NCBI RefSeq assembly: GCF_012489685.1
Contig: NC_080041.1
Location: forward strand, 35,949,780 to 36,013,779
Length of the DNA stretch: 64,000 bases
Direction: 5' to 3'
Origin: Lotus japonicus
Taxonomy: Eukaryota; Streptophyta; Magnoliopsida; Fabales; Fabaceae
Position numbers and translations under genes: made by a program. Under the pieces are notes generated by a model. It was not told where the DNA came from and made no database searches. It saw only the letters and a list, made by a program, of their open reading frames with translations. This document shows positions 25,201 to 34,825 of this stretch, piece after piece (positions within the stretch are counted from its first letter, which is position 1; the number at the start of each line of letters is the position of its first letter).

Positions 25201-26465
25201 AGGACAAAAACAGAGATGTCATTGTAGCATTGCCAGATGTTGACCCATCCATAATTTCAGCACAACATGAATGGTCTCACAAATCTGGCAAGCCATACTC
25301 AGGATCAATTATCAAGGAAATATCTGATTCCTTTGATCGACCACATTTATGGTATTCGACTTCTGAAGTAATTCATGCATTGGAGCTATTTATACTTAAT
25401 GGAAATGAACTTTCAAGAAGCAATACTTATAGGTGAGAGAAGCTGGTTATATAAGACTTCTCATTCGTGTTTCAGTACTAGCAAATTGTAACCTGCTGTT
25501 GTCACCACTTGTTAAGGTTTTATTTGAAGATTCACATTATTTGTTCGTTACTCAGGTACGATCTTGTTGATCTGACTAGACAAGTCTTAGCAAAGTATGC
25601 AAATCAGTTGTTCTTTATGGTCATAGAGGCATACCAATCACATGATGTCCACGGAGTGACTCTGCTCAGCCAGAGATTTCTGGACCTAGTAGAGGATTTG
25701 GACACACTATTGGCTTGCCATGATGGATTTCTACTGGGACCCTGGTTAGAAAGTGCAAAAGAATTAGCTCAAAATGAAGATCAGAAGAGACAGGTTTGGT
25801 TTACTTTTATTGGCATAAAATTGGAAATCTATCTCTCTTATACATCTATTGATGTAACCAAAAAAACATATACAGTTTGAGTGGAATGCTAGAACACAAA
25901 TAACCATGTGGTTTGACAACACAGAGGAGGAACCCAGCTTGCTCCGTGACTATGGTACGAATAACAGTTAATTCCTTGCTGCATTATTTTAGCATTCACT
26001 AGCAGGGTTTGTTGACCCTTTTGCTATAATAATAATAATAATATTATAAAGGCTTGGATAGCCTTTTTTTGCAAGTGTAAACACTCCCTTTGCTCTCGGA
26101 ATAGCTTCCATGAACATAAAAGAGAAAAGAACAATTAAAGCAGTGTGATGTTGGGGCATACTGATTGTTTGCATGTTGTTCTACTATTTTTCACAGGAAA
26201 CAAGTACTGGAGCGGGGTTCTTCATGATTACTATGGCCCAAGAGCTGCTATTTATTTCAAATATTTAAGAGAAAGCTTAGACAGAGGTGAGGATTTCAAG
26301 CTAAAGGAATGGAGGAGGGAGTGGATAAAGCTTACTAATGATTGGCAAAGCAGTAGGAATATATTTCCTGTGGAAAGTAGAGGTGATGCTCTAAACACTT
26401 CTAGGTGGCTATTCAACAAATACCTGAACTTGAGCTACCCTGAGACCAAGATTGCACTGGAATAG
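13965..26465 (+). CDS. NAGLU: Alpha-N-acetylglucosaminidase (GH89), 19 exons
   Basis: NAGLU removes terminal alpha-linked N-acetylglucosamine in vacuole/lysosome or wall. Exons as read: 13965-14192, 14261-14337, 14673-14884, 14992-15113, 17739-17827 (start could be 17742), 18108-18202, 18347-18428, 19404-19510, 19650-19680, 20936-21053, 21353-21400, 21834-21943, 22718-22820, 23791-23889, 24747-24857, 25203-25432, 25556-25793, 25876-25954, 26197-26465. They keep one frame of 815 codons, near the usual plant length. A hydrophobic signal peptide occupies residues 1-25. Family blocks seen: [19 protein letters not shown] (exon 4), FGGPAFLAW (5), [10 protein letters not shown] with general acid E353 (10), [11 protein letters not shown] with nucleophile E482 (14), [13 protein letters not shown] (16/17). 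Three donors are not GT: exon 1 GC, exon 12 GA, exon 13 GC. If the GA donor fails, translation ends at 22052 after 475 residues and E482 is lost. Residue 352 is Asp where Asn is usual. It could be a diverging paralogue or a recent pseudogene. Confidence 0.85.
14193..14260 (+). other. Intron 1 with GC donor
   Basis: The exon ends TCCAAG and the intron starts GCATTT; the acceptor is TTTACAG at 14260. Only GC-AG splicing keeps the family sequence (FRIVSK then NKCGGEYC). GCATTT is a poor donor even by GC-intron standards. Confidence 0.6.
14385..14530 (+). repeat. Possible tRNA-derived SINE in intron 2
   Basis: A GGTCGCAGTGGTAAAAAG stretch resembles a pol III A box. It is followed by TAGGTCGAGTGTTCTATTCC where a B box would be and then a GGTCTCTTGGGGAGACC hairpin. 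No clear tail or target duplication was found. Confidence 0.35.
15114..17738 (+). other. Intron 4, with retroelement debris
   Basis: A 2.6-kb intron between exons 4 and 5. Besides the copia fragment at 16560-17230 it holds AT-rich sequence in which I recognise nothing else. Ends are GTCATT and CTCCAG. Confidence 0.6.
16560..17230 (-). pseudogene. Copia reverse transcriptase fragment
   Basis: Read on the minus strand, blocks of Ty1/copia RT appear in order: [10 protein letters not shown] near 17110, [15 protein letters not shown] near 17030, [19 protein letters not shown] near 16950 and [11 protein letters not shown] near 16745. They are scattered over more than one frame. The YVDD catalytic block is not found. 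It lies antisense to NAGLU inside intron 4 and has no function of its own. Confidence 0.75.
18429..19403 (+). other. Intron 7
   Basis: Contains a (CA)n microsatellite and otherwise non-coding sequence. A 92-codon open frame at 18775-19053 shows no domain and is not conserved by any sign I can read. Confidence 0.5.
19170..19210 (+). repeat. (CA)20 microsatellite
   Basis: A run of about 20 CA units in NAGLU intron 7. Likely polymorphic in length. Confidence 0.95.
20044..20193 (+). repeat. 75-bp tandem duplication in intron 9
   Basis: Two adjacent copies starting CTGCATATCATTTGCACAAA, period 75, with about three differences. Confidence 0.85.
20210..20830 (-). pseudogene. RTE-type LINE reverse transcriptase fragment
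   Basis: On the minus strand, [11 protein letters not shown] (near 20800) is followed by [16 protein letters not shown] and then, after an unrelated stretch at about 20330-20600, by [17 protein letters not shown] and MHQGS (near 20230). These match the order of blocks in RTE-clade LINE RT. Stops and frame changes are frequent. It sits antisense in NAGLU intron 9. Confidence 0.65.
21944..22717 (+). other. Intron 12 with GA donor
   Basis: The exon 12 end reads TACATCTG followed by GAAAGT; the acceptor is CTTGACAG. A T to A change of the canonical GTAAGT-like donor would give exactly this. Using the GT four bases on breaks the frame with exon 13. Confidence 0.65.
22821..23790 (+). other. Intron 13 with GC donor
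   Basis: The donor GCAAGT after ACAATG is the strong consensus for GC-AG introns. The acceptor is TTTCTGAAG. Nothing coding was seen inside; 22970-23320 resembles repeat debris. Confidence 0.6.
24265..24455 (+). repeat. tRNA-derived SINE-like repeat in intron 14
   Basis: CAGCATAGTTGGTAAA resembles a pol III A box and AGATTTGATCCTTAAAT a degenerate B box about 40 bases on. The body has GGATTAGTCTCCGGCTAGCA and GGGGATACCCTCGATG, like plant SINE bodies. No clear poly-T/A tail. Confidence 0.5.
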
Positions 26466-27320
26466 TGGACTGAAAGCAAATCAGTGAAATTCTAATGAAC
26501 TACATTTGCATGTATATTAAACCAAGACAATGCTTTTATTGATCTGGTAAAGTTCTCTACTAATTTTCATTTTCTTTACTCCCATGCCATCTTTTGTCAA
26601 AAATACTTTGCATTGCAGATGTGACAAAGGCAAAGGAAACTATGGCTTCCTCAGGGAACATAATATATGTATTGCAATTTTAAAAACCTTGGAGACGGTT
26701 ATTTTTTCATATTTATGGAAATAAGAGTCCCATCGTATGATCTCAAATAAAATTGTGCAGGGTGCCTTTTTTTTTTCGTCTTGACCAAGGTATCCCATGC
26801 CGGCCGTCGTGAGACTAAGCATTCGCCCCATGTCAACGCAATAATCCTTTGAATGGATCAGTTCTTTCATATTATCAATTCTGTTATCAAACACATATAA
26901 GGCATTCGAAGTTGTTGGCTAGCTACCACCAAACCCCAGGGACTAGCATTGCCGGTGCATTCTGGTAGGAACAAAACAGCTGGGAATCACACTAAAAAGT
27001 AAACGCGCAAGAACAGTGAGACACTTGAATTTCTTCTCAGGGTAGAATTATTCTCTAGAAGATGGGTGGTCCTATTTGTCTTTTTTATTTCTTTTCTGAT
27101 ATTCTATGCTTGACGGTAGAAAAATCACTCAGATTGGTCCCTATCCTCGAACCTTCTAAGAATGGTAGCATAGCCGCCATACAATAAAAAAAAAGTGCCC
27201 TCCACCAATCCTAGACTTGGATTGTAAATCCTAGACTTGGATTGTAACGTAAGTGCTAGCGTGTAATGGCCTCTGTTGGTCCAAATTTATCTAAAAAGGA
27301 AAATCACTTAGTCAAAAATG
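26466..27320. other. Intergenic region after NAGLU
   Basis: Holds the NAGLU 3' UTR, but no clear AATAAA was seen. A 21-bp tandem (ATCCTAGACTTGGATTGTAA twice) lies at 27209-27248. No gene recognised. Confidence 0.5.
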
Positions 27321-27325
27321 GCGTC

Positions 27326-27338
27326 TTCTAGAAGATTC
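27326..27338 (+). promoter_or_regulatory. Perfect heat-shock element
   Basis: TTCTAGAAGATTC gives three alternating units (TTC nn GAA nn TTC), the binding site of heat-shock factor trimers. It lies 128 bp upstream of the TATA box of the small gene. Confidence 0.6.
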
Positions 27339-27383
27339 CAGCAAATAATAAATGGGAAAACGAGTTTTCTTGTGGGATACATT

Positions 27384-27391
27384 CACGTGTC
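27384..27391 (+). promoter_or_regulatory. G-box/ABRE
   Basis: CACGTGTC contains the G-box CACGTG and fits the ABA-response element ACGTGTC. Another ACGTGT core lies near 27445. Confidence 0.55.
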
Positions 27392-27465
27392 AAAGTCCAC
27401 ATCATAACATATTCTTAGCAATTTGGTGGTTTGCTTTGTCAACTACGTGTTTTTTTTCCTACTTC

Positions 27466-27473
27466 TATAAAAT
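27466..27473 (+). promoter_or_regulatory. TATA box of small gene
   Basis: TATAAAAT stands 142 bp before the start codon, putting the transcript start near 27500 and leaving a leader of roughly 115 bases with CT-rich runs. Confidence 0.7.
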
Positions 27474-27614
27474 GAATTGAGCCAGTTCACAATTCTCCAT
27501 CTCTAAACGCTCATTTCTAAATACAAGTGCTAGCTAGCTTCTAGTTCTCAAAGCAGTAACCACAAGATTTTTCAGCTCTCTCTCTGTATCTGTGTCTTGC
27601 TCTAGAAGAAGAAA

Positions 27615-27830
27615 ATGGAATCATATGGAACAACATGGGCTGACCAGTGGGACGATGGTCCAGACCCTGTGTCTGGTTCAAACCAACACAAAAAGAAGAG
27701 CAACGGCAACAAAGTCCTTGGCAAGACCAAGACAGTGGCCTCCACTGGCGTCAAGAAGTTGAAGGAGGGTACCTCTGTTAGCCTCCAATGGATCAAGACC
27801 AAGTATAGTAAAACCACCCAGAAACATTAA
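27615..27830 (+). CDS. Small lysine-rich plant protein, unknown function
   Basis: A single-exon frame of 71 codons starts at an ATG in good context (GAAAATGGA). The acidic, Trp-containing N-terminus (TTWADQWDDGPDP) is followed by a basic middle (KKKSNGNKVLGKTK) and a helical-looking C-terminus (VKKLKEGTSVSLQWIKTKY). There is no signal peptide or membrane segment. The layout is that of the short conserved proteins found across dicots without a known role; I do not recall a name. Support for a real gene comes from the promoter: TATA box, G-box/ABRE and heat-shock element in correct order upstream. Stress induction is therefore inferred. A 71-codon minus-strand frame overlaps it and is taken as a shadow. 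Confidence 0.75.
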   Translation: MESYGTTWADQWDDGPDPVSGSNQHKKKSNGNKVLGKTKTVASTGVKKLKEGTSVSLQWIKTKYSKTTQKH

Positions 27831-28949
27831 ATTGCATGTACCTTTGTCCTGTCTTCGATTCCTTATACATGTTAATATCTAGTTTTTCTTCTTTTTTTTA
27901 CCCTATTTTGGTTGGTATCTATGTATTTTTTTTGTTGACTACTACATTTTTTTCTATGTCTTTAGTTTGGCCTTTCAATTCATTTATTCTTGATATGTAA
28001 AATAAGTTTAGATGGACATAGCATATTTCAACAAAAAGTGTGTTGAGTGTTTTTTCTTTTTTCATACTTTATGGTGGTTGAGCCATGGACTCTTCATTTT
28101 AGTTTATGGTATGTTTGGTTGTGAAAGTAAATGGACAGAAAAAAAAAAATCAATGAAAGAAAAAGAAATAAAAGATAGAGCATTTTCTAGCTTGTTTAGT
28201 ATAAAAGAAAGTAGAAAGCAATGTACAAGGAAAGAAAATAGTATATTTGTGGGATAACATAGATATCATTAAGTAAAAATGAAATCTAATAATAAAATTT
28301 AAATATTTTCACCATTTTTACTTTATGAAAAAATATAAACTTGTGGAGTGTTTTAGTAGAATAGCACAATACTCTCTCCTACAATATTTTCCTTTTTTCC
28401 AACGATTGTGATTTCATTAATTAATGGGCCAAGCCCAAGACTTAGTGCAAAAACACCATGGACAATACAAGCACCCTTTTAAACAGGCCCCAAAATAAGT
28501 AACAATAAACCTCTATAGGCCTGCTAGCTGAAAATATCCAAAATAGGTACACAACACTTGAAAGATCTAAGAAATTCTAAGATAACATATAAAACATATA
28601 TAAAAAATAAAATAAAAACACACTAAAAGTCAAGCCAAGTACACTTGAAGACTCTTAAGTGTTGGAACCCTAGGTAATGCGAGATGAAAGAAAGCAGACA
28701 GAGAGAGAAGGTGTTAGTAATGGGGTGTGTCGTCCATAAACCATCCTTTGAAAGCCTTGTGACATTGCCCCAATGTTTTCCTTGATACAAAGTCCTAGTT
28801 ACTAGAAGGACCTTCACCACTAGATAGGCACCCAAACCTGTATGATCCTTCTGGATCCAGATCCAATGCGATTTTGATCCAGATCTAGATTTTCTTGGTT
28901 AAATGCCCATGAAGGAATACATTTTTTATATTTAGCGAATGAAGTTTCC
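27831..28949. other. AT-rich flank, no gene seen
   Basis: Begins with the 3' UTR of the small gene. The rest has T-rich runs and, from 28390, sequence that may belong to the old copia element, but no domain can be read. Confidence 0.5.
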
Positions 28950-29346
28950 ATCATGAAAAACAACAAAAGATAAGACTAGACGAACAATTATCGCTTTAAC
29001 AACAAGACTGAATGTAAGAGAATTGTCAAACCCTAGAACTTGTGTCAAACACTAAGCTACCAAACACGCTTTTAGGCGCTCAATAGTGTCGTCACTTTTG
29101 TATTTGGTGTGAAACACTCATTTACTTCCAACAACATTTATTGTGGAAGGTCGAGAAACCAATGTCCATGTATTATTCCCGCGTATGGGTGAGAGTCCAT
29201 CCTCCATAGAAGTATGTGTGGATTCTTCAAGGTTAAAACCCTTGGGCTCAATATTAGCATGCAAGGTAGCAAGAAGGGAAGTGGGATGTTGGTGCACTAG
29301 AGCATAACAAGGATTTGATCGGAAAATACCATGTTGAAATCTTGTC
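28950..29346 (-). pseudogene. Old copia element, RT N-terminal remnant
   Basis: On the minus strand NNTWTLVSRP (near 29170) is followed by VFHTKYKSD and TIERLKA and then a decayed region resembling the start of copia RT (LTFSLVVKA). A stop replaces the Trp of the KWVF motif and another cuts the KARLVAKG motif. This is the downstream half of the element whose upstream half lies at 41847-44393; the Sirevirus split it. Confidence 0.7.
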
Positions 29347-30538
29347 TGAAGGAATGAAAAACGATATAAAGAGGGGTTTGAATAGCGTTTTACAACTAAA
29401 AACTCAACTCACTTAAGATTTAAATAAATCTCTTCGAACACTAAAGATAAGAGTGCAGAGATAAGAGATAAGGAAAGCACACAAATGATTTTATCCTGGT
29501 TCACTTGATAAATCCCTCAAGCTAATCCAGTCCACCCGTTAAGTTGATTTCTTCCTTCTTAGAATGAAGGCAATCCACTAATCAGAGTTTTGTTACAACT
29601 GCACTTGCTACCTGCAAAGTGACTAACAATACACTGACTTAGCTAACACTAAGATTCACTCTCTTAGTCTTCTCTAGGATCCGATCAACCTTGATCTCCT
29701 AAAGGTAAAACAAACAACTGTTTGAAAGTGTTGGGTTTACAAATAAGTGCTTCTACAAAAGCTGATAGTAAACACACTTAGTTCTATTTGAAGAAAGATT
29801 GCTAAGAAGATTTTGAAATATTTCTTGCGCGTGAGTAAGTTTCTTCAACAGCATCTTTCAATCTTCAGCCTCTTTATATACTCCAAGGATTAGGGTTTGA
29901 ACGTTGCATGGAGATGCTACCGTTGGAGGGCAGATCTGGAATTTCCAAGTTCTGCTGTGGCTGAATCAATTAGGTGAGGTCGTCAGGAATGGTACAATTG
30001 CTTTTGTACTTTGGATAGCGACATGACCTTCAACCTTGTTGACTTCTAATCAGAGTGATGCTTCATCTTGGAACTTGTGAAGCTTGATGATCAGAGTCAG
30101 AGGGAAGCTTGGATCCTCTGACCTTTGTACCTTCTACTTCTGGACTCAGAGGAGAAGTACTTGGTCTTCAGAGCCAGCTTACTCTTGGACTTCAGAGTCT
30201 TCACTACTTAGCTTCTGATGCTTTAGAGCTTCTGATCCTTCAGAGCGTCTGATCCTTCAGAGCTTCTAGTGAGCTGAATCCATATCAGAGCTTTGTAATC
30301 TTCAGATCTTCTGAAGCTTGATCTACTGTTCATATTGAACATAGTACGTGCGAAAGCGTTGCAGAGGTTACTCTTGAGCATTGTGCTTCTGATTCTTGTG
30401 AGATAGGTCCAGATTCTTGGCCTGTCATTTGAACACTCAGAAAACAACGTTAGAGTACCATAATTGTTCATACTTAATAGTTAACTTGTAATCATTAAAA
30501 CATAGAGTTGTACTACTAGATCAAAACTTGATCTTACA
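29347..30538 (-). repeat. Sirevirus 3' LTR (left copy)
   Basis: Starts TGAAGGAATG and ends GATCTTACA on the plus strand. The TATA box on the minus strand is TATATAAAG (29872-29880). The segment 30100-30330 holds many TTCAGAGCTTCTGATC-like short repeats. Confidence 0.9.
30100..30330 (-). repeat. CTTCAGAGC/TCTGATC short repeats in LTR
   Basis: The unit TCTGATCCTTCAGAGC and close variants repeat several times. The right LTR (40140-40370) has an extra unit, so copy number differs between the two LTRs. Confidence 0.7.
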
Positions 30539-31080
30539 ATCTCCCCCTTTTTGATGATGACAAAACCAAGTATTTTGATGAACAATTCTTAAACAATAAA
30601 CTGAATTCACTCAGAGTTTAGAGAATAGAGAAAAACTTATCCTGAGGTGAATGGTTTATGTTGCTCATTCTGAATCCAAGTCACAGCTTGATTCTGAGCT
30701 TAGCTCCCCCTAAATCTAGGACTTAATGAAAATATTAGTAATATCTAGATTCTGAGCTAAATCATAAGAGTTCAGAGTGATAATTTATGACATAGACAAG
30801 GTGAGATAATCAGAGCGCATAAGTATCAAGAGCAGAGAAAAGGTATCAGAGTCAACTAGTATCACTTCAGAGGAAGTGAAAATGTATTCCTTGTATTTGC
30901 CTAGTGACACATCTATGGTCATAAAGGTGGAACTCTTGAATTCTCCAAAAGAAAAAGAGATCACACTAACACAGCTTACACATCAAAAACTGGGTTATAC
31001 TCCCCCTTTTTGTCATAAGCAAAAGCATGGGGTGTGAAAAACTTAGCTTGAAGTACAAGGTACTCCCCCTTAGAGAAGGT
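30539..31080 (-). other. Sirevirus polypurine tracts and 3' non-coding region
   Basis: Plus-strand CTCCCCCTTTTT (30540), GCTCCCCCTAAAT (30703), ACTCCCCCTTTTTGTC (30998) and ACTCCCCCTTAGAG (31063) are four polypurine tracts when read in the element's direction. The first abuts the LTR. Confidence 0.75.
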
Positions 31081-31268
31081 CTAAGTTTAAAAAGATGGAG
31101 AAACTAAAAAAAATTAATGAAAACGAATTTAATTAATGCATATGCGGAAGAGTAAATGAAGAGGTTGAACGTTTACCACCGGCGAAGGAGTGAAGGTAAA
31201 CTTCTGTTACCAAGAAATAATCCTCGAGAAACTGCTTCAGCATTAACTTCTGGAGACTGAATTGAGCT

Positions 31269-31277
31269 TATAAATAG
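31269..31277 (+). promoter_or_regulatory. TATA box of antisense gene
   Basis: TATAAATAG on the plus strand, 58 bp before the ATG at 31335. A CT-rich leader (CAGTCTTCACATCTCATTTT) follows. The spacing is normal for a plant promoter. Confidence 0.6.
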
Positions 31278-31334
31278 CGGTTAAACCATATCAGTCTTCA
31301 CATCTCATTTTCTCTTGAGCTTAAAAAAAATTAA

Positions 31335-31724
31335 ATGGCATCCTTCATTGCAAGTATCGAGCAGTTGAGAAAGAAAGCCTTTGAGGAAGACCTCTTCATC
31401 AATGTACGCCATCCAGAGGAACCGAGCGTTTATACCCTTACAAACCAGCTATTGGGCATGCGCCTAAGTCCAGAAATGGACAACATCCTTAGGAGCTTCC
31501 TCATATTCATGGAGGAAATGCAAGTTTGCTTTCAGAAGGAGCTGGAGTTGTATGAGGAAATCAGAGCAATAGAGGCGGCTCTGGAGACGGTGGCGGCGAG
31601 TCCTCAGAGGCAGGAGCTGCGCCAGAGCTTAGTCCCCTTAGAGTATAGGCAGCATCGTCTGGAGCTTGAGAAAGCAAAGATGCGTAGGCAGTGTAGAGAA
31701 ATGAGGAAAAATCCTCCCTTTTAA
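31335..31724 (+). CDS. Antisense 129-codon gene inside Sirevirus
   Basis: An intact frame lies opposite to gag-pol and env-like, in the 3' region between the env-like stop and the polypurine tracts. The protein starts MASFIASIEQLRKKAF and is strongly helical and charged; residues 58-125 read as a likely coiled coil (MEEMQVCFQKELELYEEIR, then LRQSLVPLEYRQHRLELEKA). There is no signal peptide or membrane segment. A TATA box lies 58 bp upstream and AATAAA 31 bp after the stop, so the unit looks self-contained. Unlike the neighbouring gag, pol and env-like frames it has no stop or frameshift. I know no function. It could be an additional ORF of this Sirevirus clade or a captured host exon. Confidence 0.6.
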   Translation: MASFIASIEQLRKKAFEEDLFINVRHPEEPSVYTLTNQLLGMRLSPEMDNILRSFLIFMEEMQVCFQKELELYEEIRAIEAALETVAASPQRQELRQSLVPLEYRQHRLELEKAKMRRQCREMRKNPPF

Positions 31725-31754
31725 TGTAGCAATGCTTGTATGCAATTTCTTATT

Positions 31755-31760
31755 AATAAA
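31755..31760 (+). terminator. Poly(A) signal of antisense gene
   Basis: AATAAA 31 bp beyond the stop codon of the antisense frame, in AT-rich sequence. Confidence 0.45.
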
Positions 31761-32013
31761 AAATATTTTGGTTGGTGGTTAATGAGTATGCATGAAATAA
31801 ATTTTATCATAAACAAGTATTATGCAACACATAATGAATATGATAATAGAATAACACGAGAATAGATAAAGAAACAAGGTTCAAAGCAAATAGACGAGAA
31901 AAGAAAAACAAAAAAGAAATAAGTCAACAAAGATAAAACAAGAGAGAAGAGAGTTCCTAAAATTAGGGTTTAGGTGTCCTCCGAAGCAGTTCTGTGCACA
32001 TTTCTTTCAAACT

Positions 32014-34706
32014 CTAAAGGAGAACTTCATGAGAGTTGAGCCTTTGTTCAATGATATCAATCCTTGAATCTGACTGAGGTTGAGCAGACATTGTAGCTTC
32101 ATCAGAGTGAGGAACTTGAGCAGATGTGGAAGCAACATCAGTAATTGGAACAATTCTTAGTGCTTCATTTCTGAGTGCCTCAGCTTCAGCTTGTAATAAT
32201 GCTGCGTATTCCAGAGCTTGCAACCTTGCAGCTTCACGTTGGTCGGCCTCAATCCGTGCAGCTTCTTCTGCTTGTTCTTTCTTCCTTCTGGTTTCTTCAA
32301 TAACAGAATAGAGTTGTTCTCTCATTAGCTGTTCATTCAGAGCTTCTCTTCGTCTGAGGTGTTGAGTTGCAGCTTCAACACACTTATCATTTTCAGCATT
32401 TAGGAAACCAACCATCACCGGAACTTGGTCAACCATCCAAGAACACAAACGATCCCAATCCTCAACAATCATGTCTGGATCCTCACTTAGGTCAGTGCGA
32501 CCATGCACATTGCGAACCTTTAAAGATGCTTCATGATGAAATGAGTTGATGCAATCAAGGAGGGTGGTTGGTCCAGAGTAGGTGTAGGGAACAAGGGAGA
32601 GGTTTGGTTCAGGTGAAGAAGAGTGGTTGCTACTTGCTACCTCAGAGGGAGAGCCAACCTGCAGAGTCTGATGTGCAGATATGTTGGTCTCAGGGTTTTG
32701 ATGAGAGGTTTCAGTCTCAGGAGTTGGTGATTTGTCTGAGGAATGGTTTGAGACTGATTCAGCATTTTCTGGAAGAGAGGTTTGAGGAGGAGGGTGTGGA
32801 GGAGGCATTGAGGCCAGAGGTACCGCTTGGATTGGGAAATCCGGAGCAACCAGAGGTTCTGGCCTTGGTCCAGGGTAGCAGTTTGGACTAAGAACAGTTT
32901 TGAAATGTGTAGGAATGTCAGAAATCATTGTTCTTGCAATCTGAAGGAATTCGCGATTAGCTTCAGATTCATTTGAGGGAGAAGAGAAAGGAACATTGGT
33001 TGGAAAAGAAACAGAGGGACCAGGAGAGAGAATTTCACGTTCAGAGTGAGTGTGTGTATGTGGTTCAGAGGTGGTTTTATCAGAGGCTTGTGTTTCAATG
33101 ACTGGTGGTTCAGAGGTTTCTGGATTGTATGGAAGGATAATAGGTGAGGTGGAAGCAGAGGGTTTGTTGGCTTGGAGCATTTTCCAGAGGGGTTCTTCCT
33201 CAATGGAAGGTTGGAAGAATGAGGCCCGAGGGGGTGAAGGAGGAGAGGTTGGTTGATTGATTGGTGTGGGTTCAGGATTGGTTTGATTATGAATTGCATC
33301 AAGCAAATTAAAATCATCATCTGAAAGAACAACAAACTTACTTGAAGCTCTAGCTGCAGATCTTGTGACTCTGGTAGAGGGTGCAGGTCTAGCAGGCTCC
33401 TGAGTTGGTTGCAGATGAGTAACTTGAGTCACAATCCTGACCTTCTTGGCCTTCTTCTGAGGCGGTGGTGCATCATCATCATGGTCATCACCATCAGAGG
33501 GATCATTCTCCTCAGAGGCTTCAACTTTCTTTCTCTTGCTTTTCCTCTTTCTGGGAGATTCAAAATCAGGAGGATCTGGGAGAGTCCTGAAGAATTCATC
33601 CACATCAATCTCATAGCCTTGTCGTCTCAAATCATCAAGGTAGATTCTGATTGCCTCTGGGTCATCAGCCTTGGACCAGAGGGGGTAGTCCTTCAGATGA
33701 GTTCTTCTTCTTGGTCTTGCATCAGCAACTTTGACCTCAGCTTTAGTCTCTATCAGGCCCATTCTTTTCATGGAAGTAGGAGTGAAGACATCCCCAATAA
33801 TTGTTGTCAAGTCTTCAGTGCATCCTAATTGTCGCAAATCCTTAATCAGTTTGCTCTCAATGAAGAAGTCAGAAAGCAATCTGCCAAATGGTATGTATTT
33901 GATTGCAGACTTGGGTGAAGCAGTGGTGCTTGACTTCTTGATGCACTCCTTCAGATAGGAGAAGAGAAAGAAGGGCAGACAGACTTTGCGGTGCTCCTTG
34001 ATGAAGAAGAGTAACACCTTTTGGGTAAAGTTGATGTAATCTGGAGAGCTTCCCTTTGGCCTTTGATTTATGCAGTTTAGCAGAATCTTGTGCCAGATTC
34101 TTAAATCAGGATGAAGATCCTTGGTCTTGCAGTCATTTTTCCCTGGCTTCCATGTAGAGTAGAGAGCCATGTTGACTGCCTCTTTGGTCTTTAGTTTGAC
34201 TTTTGATTCCTGCAACTAGAATCTATAGCCTTTGCTTGTTTCTGCACCTAGAAGTTTTGCAAACGACTTCTTAGTAATAATGATCCTCTTCCCCAGAACA
34301 AAAGACACCACTTGATGCTCATTGCAATCAGCGTGCTTCCAGAATTCCTTCACGAGTTTGTCATAAACGGGACCATGGAGTCTTTGGAAGTACCCTTCCC
34401 AGCCTTGAGCTTGAGCTTCAGGACGGAGACAACTCCATTGTCAGCAATATTGTCGAGGTCGAATCTCCATTCAACAAGAACTTGGAGATCTTCTGGAGGG
34501 AAGACACATGTAACTGCACATCTTCTCTGAGAAAGGGGAATAACATCTTCTGCGTCTTGGACTTGTGCTTGAGCAATCTCAGTCGATCTGGGACGCAGAG
34601 AAGGACCCACTTGCCCTGTTGGAAGACCCACAACCATTCTGGGAAAAACTCTTCCATCGGCAGAATCAGATCGCTCACCGGAGTCAGCTCTTTCAGAATT
34701 TGCCAT
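32014..34706 (-). pseudogene. Sirevirus env-like gene, broken
   Basis: The start ATG is at 34706 (MANSERADSGERSD). The N-terminal part runs to 34350, where an indel near 34370 shifts the frame. A TAG at 34217-34219 cuts it again, after which the frame stays open to 32014. Order in the protein: acidic N-terminus; a folded plant-transposon-type domain (YDKLVKEFW, then INFTQKVLLFFIKEH); a long Ser/Pro/Glu-rich region; and a C-terminal coiled coil (EETRRKKEQAEEAARIEA). The same gene type occurs at 3811-6133. No clear transmembrane anchor was seen. Confidence 0.75.
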
Positions 34707-34825
34707 TGTTGAAGTTAGAAGGTTTGGGTAGAATAGAGATGAGAGAATGCGAGAGAGAATAGAGGAAAACGAGGGTTTTGCAAACAGGAGAGAGAAGCAA
34801 AAACGTGAATGATGGAGAACGTTTT

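Noticed and set aside
28390..28950. Possible 3' LTR of the old copia element
   Set aside because: No terminal motif or similarity to 44395-44506 could be read, so it is left unassigned.
32126..33828. Several plus-strand frames of 60-139 codons opposite the env-like gene
   Set aside because: They shadow a Ser/Pro/Glu-rich minus frame; no promoter or domain was found, unlike the antisense gene at 31335.
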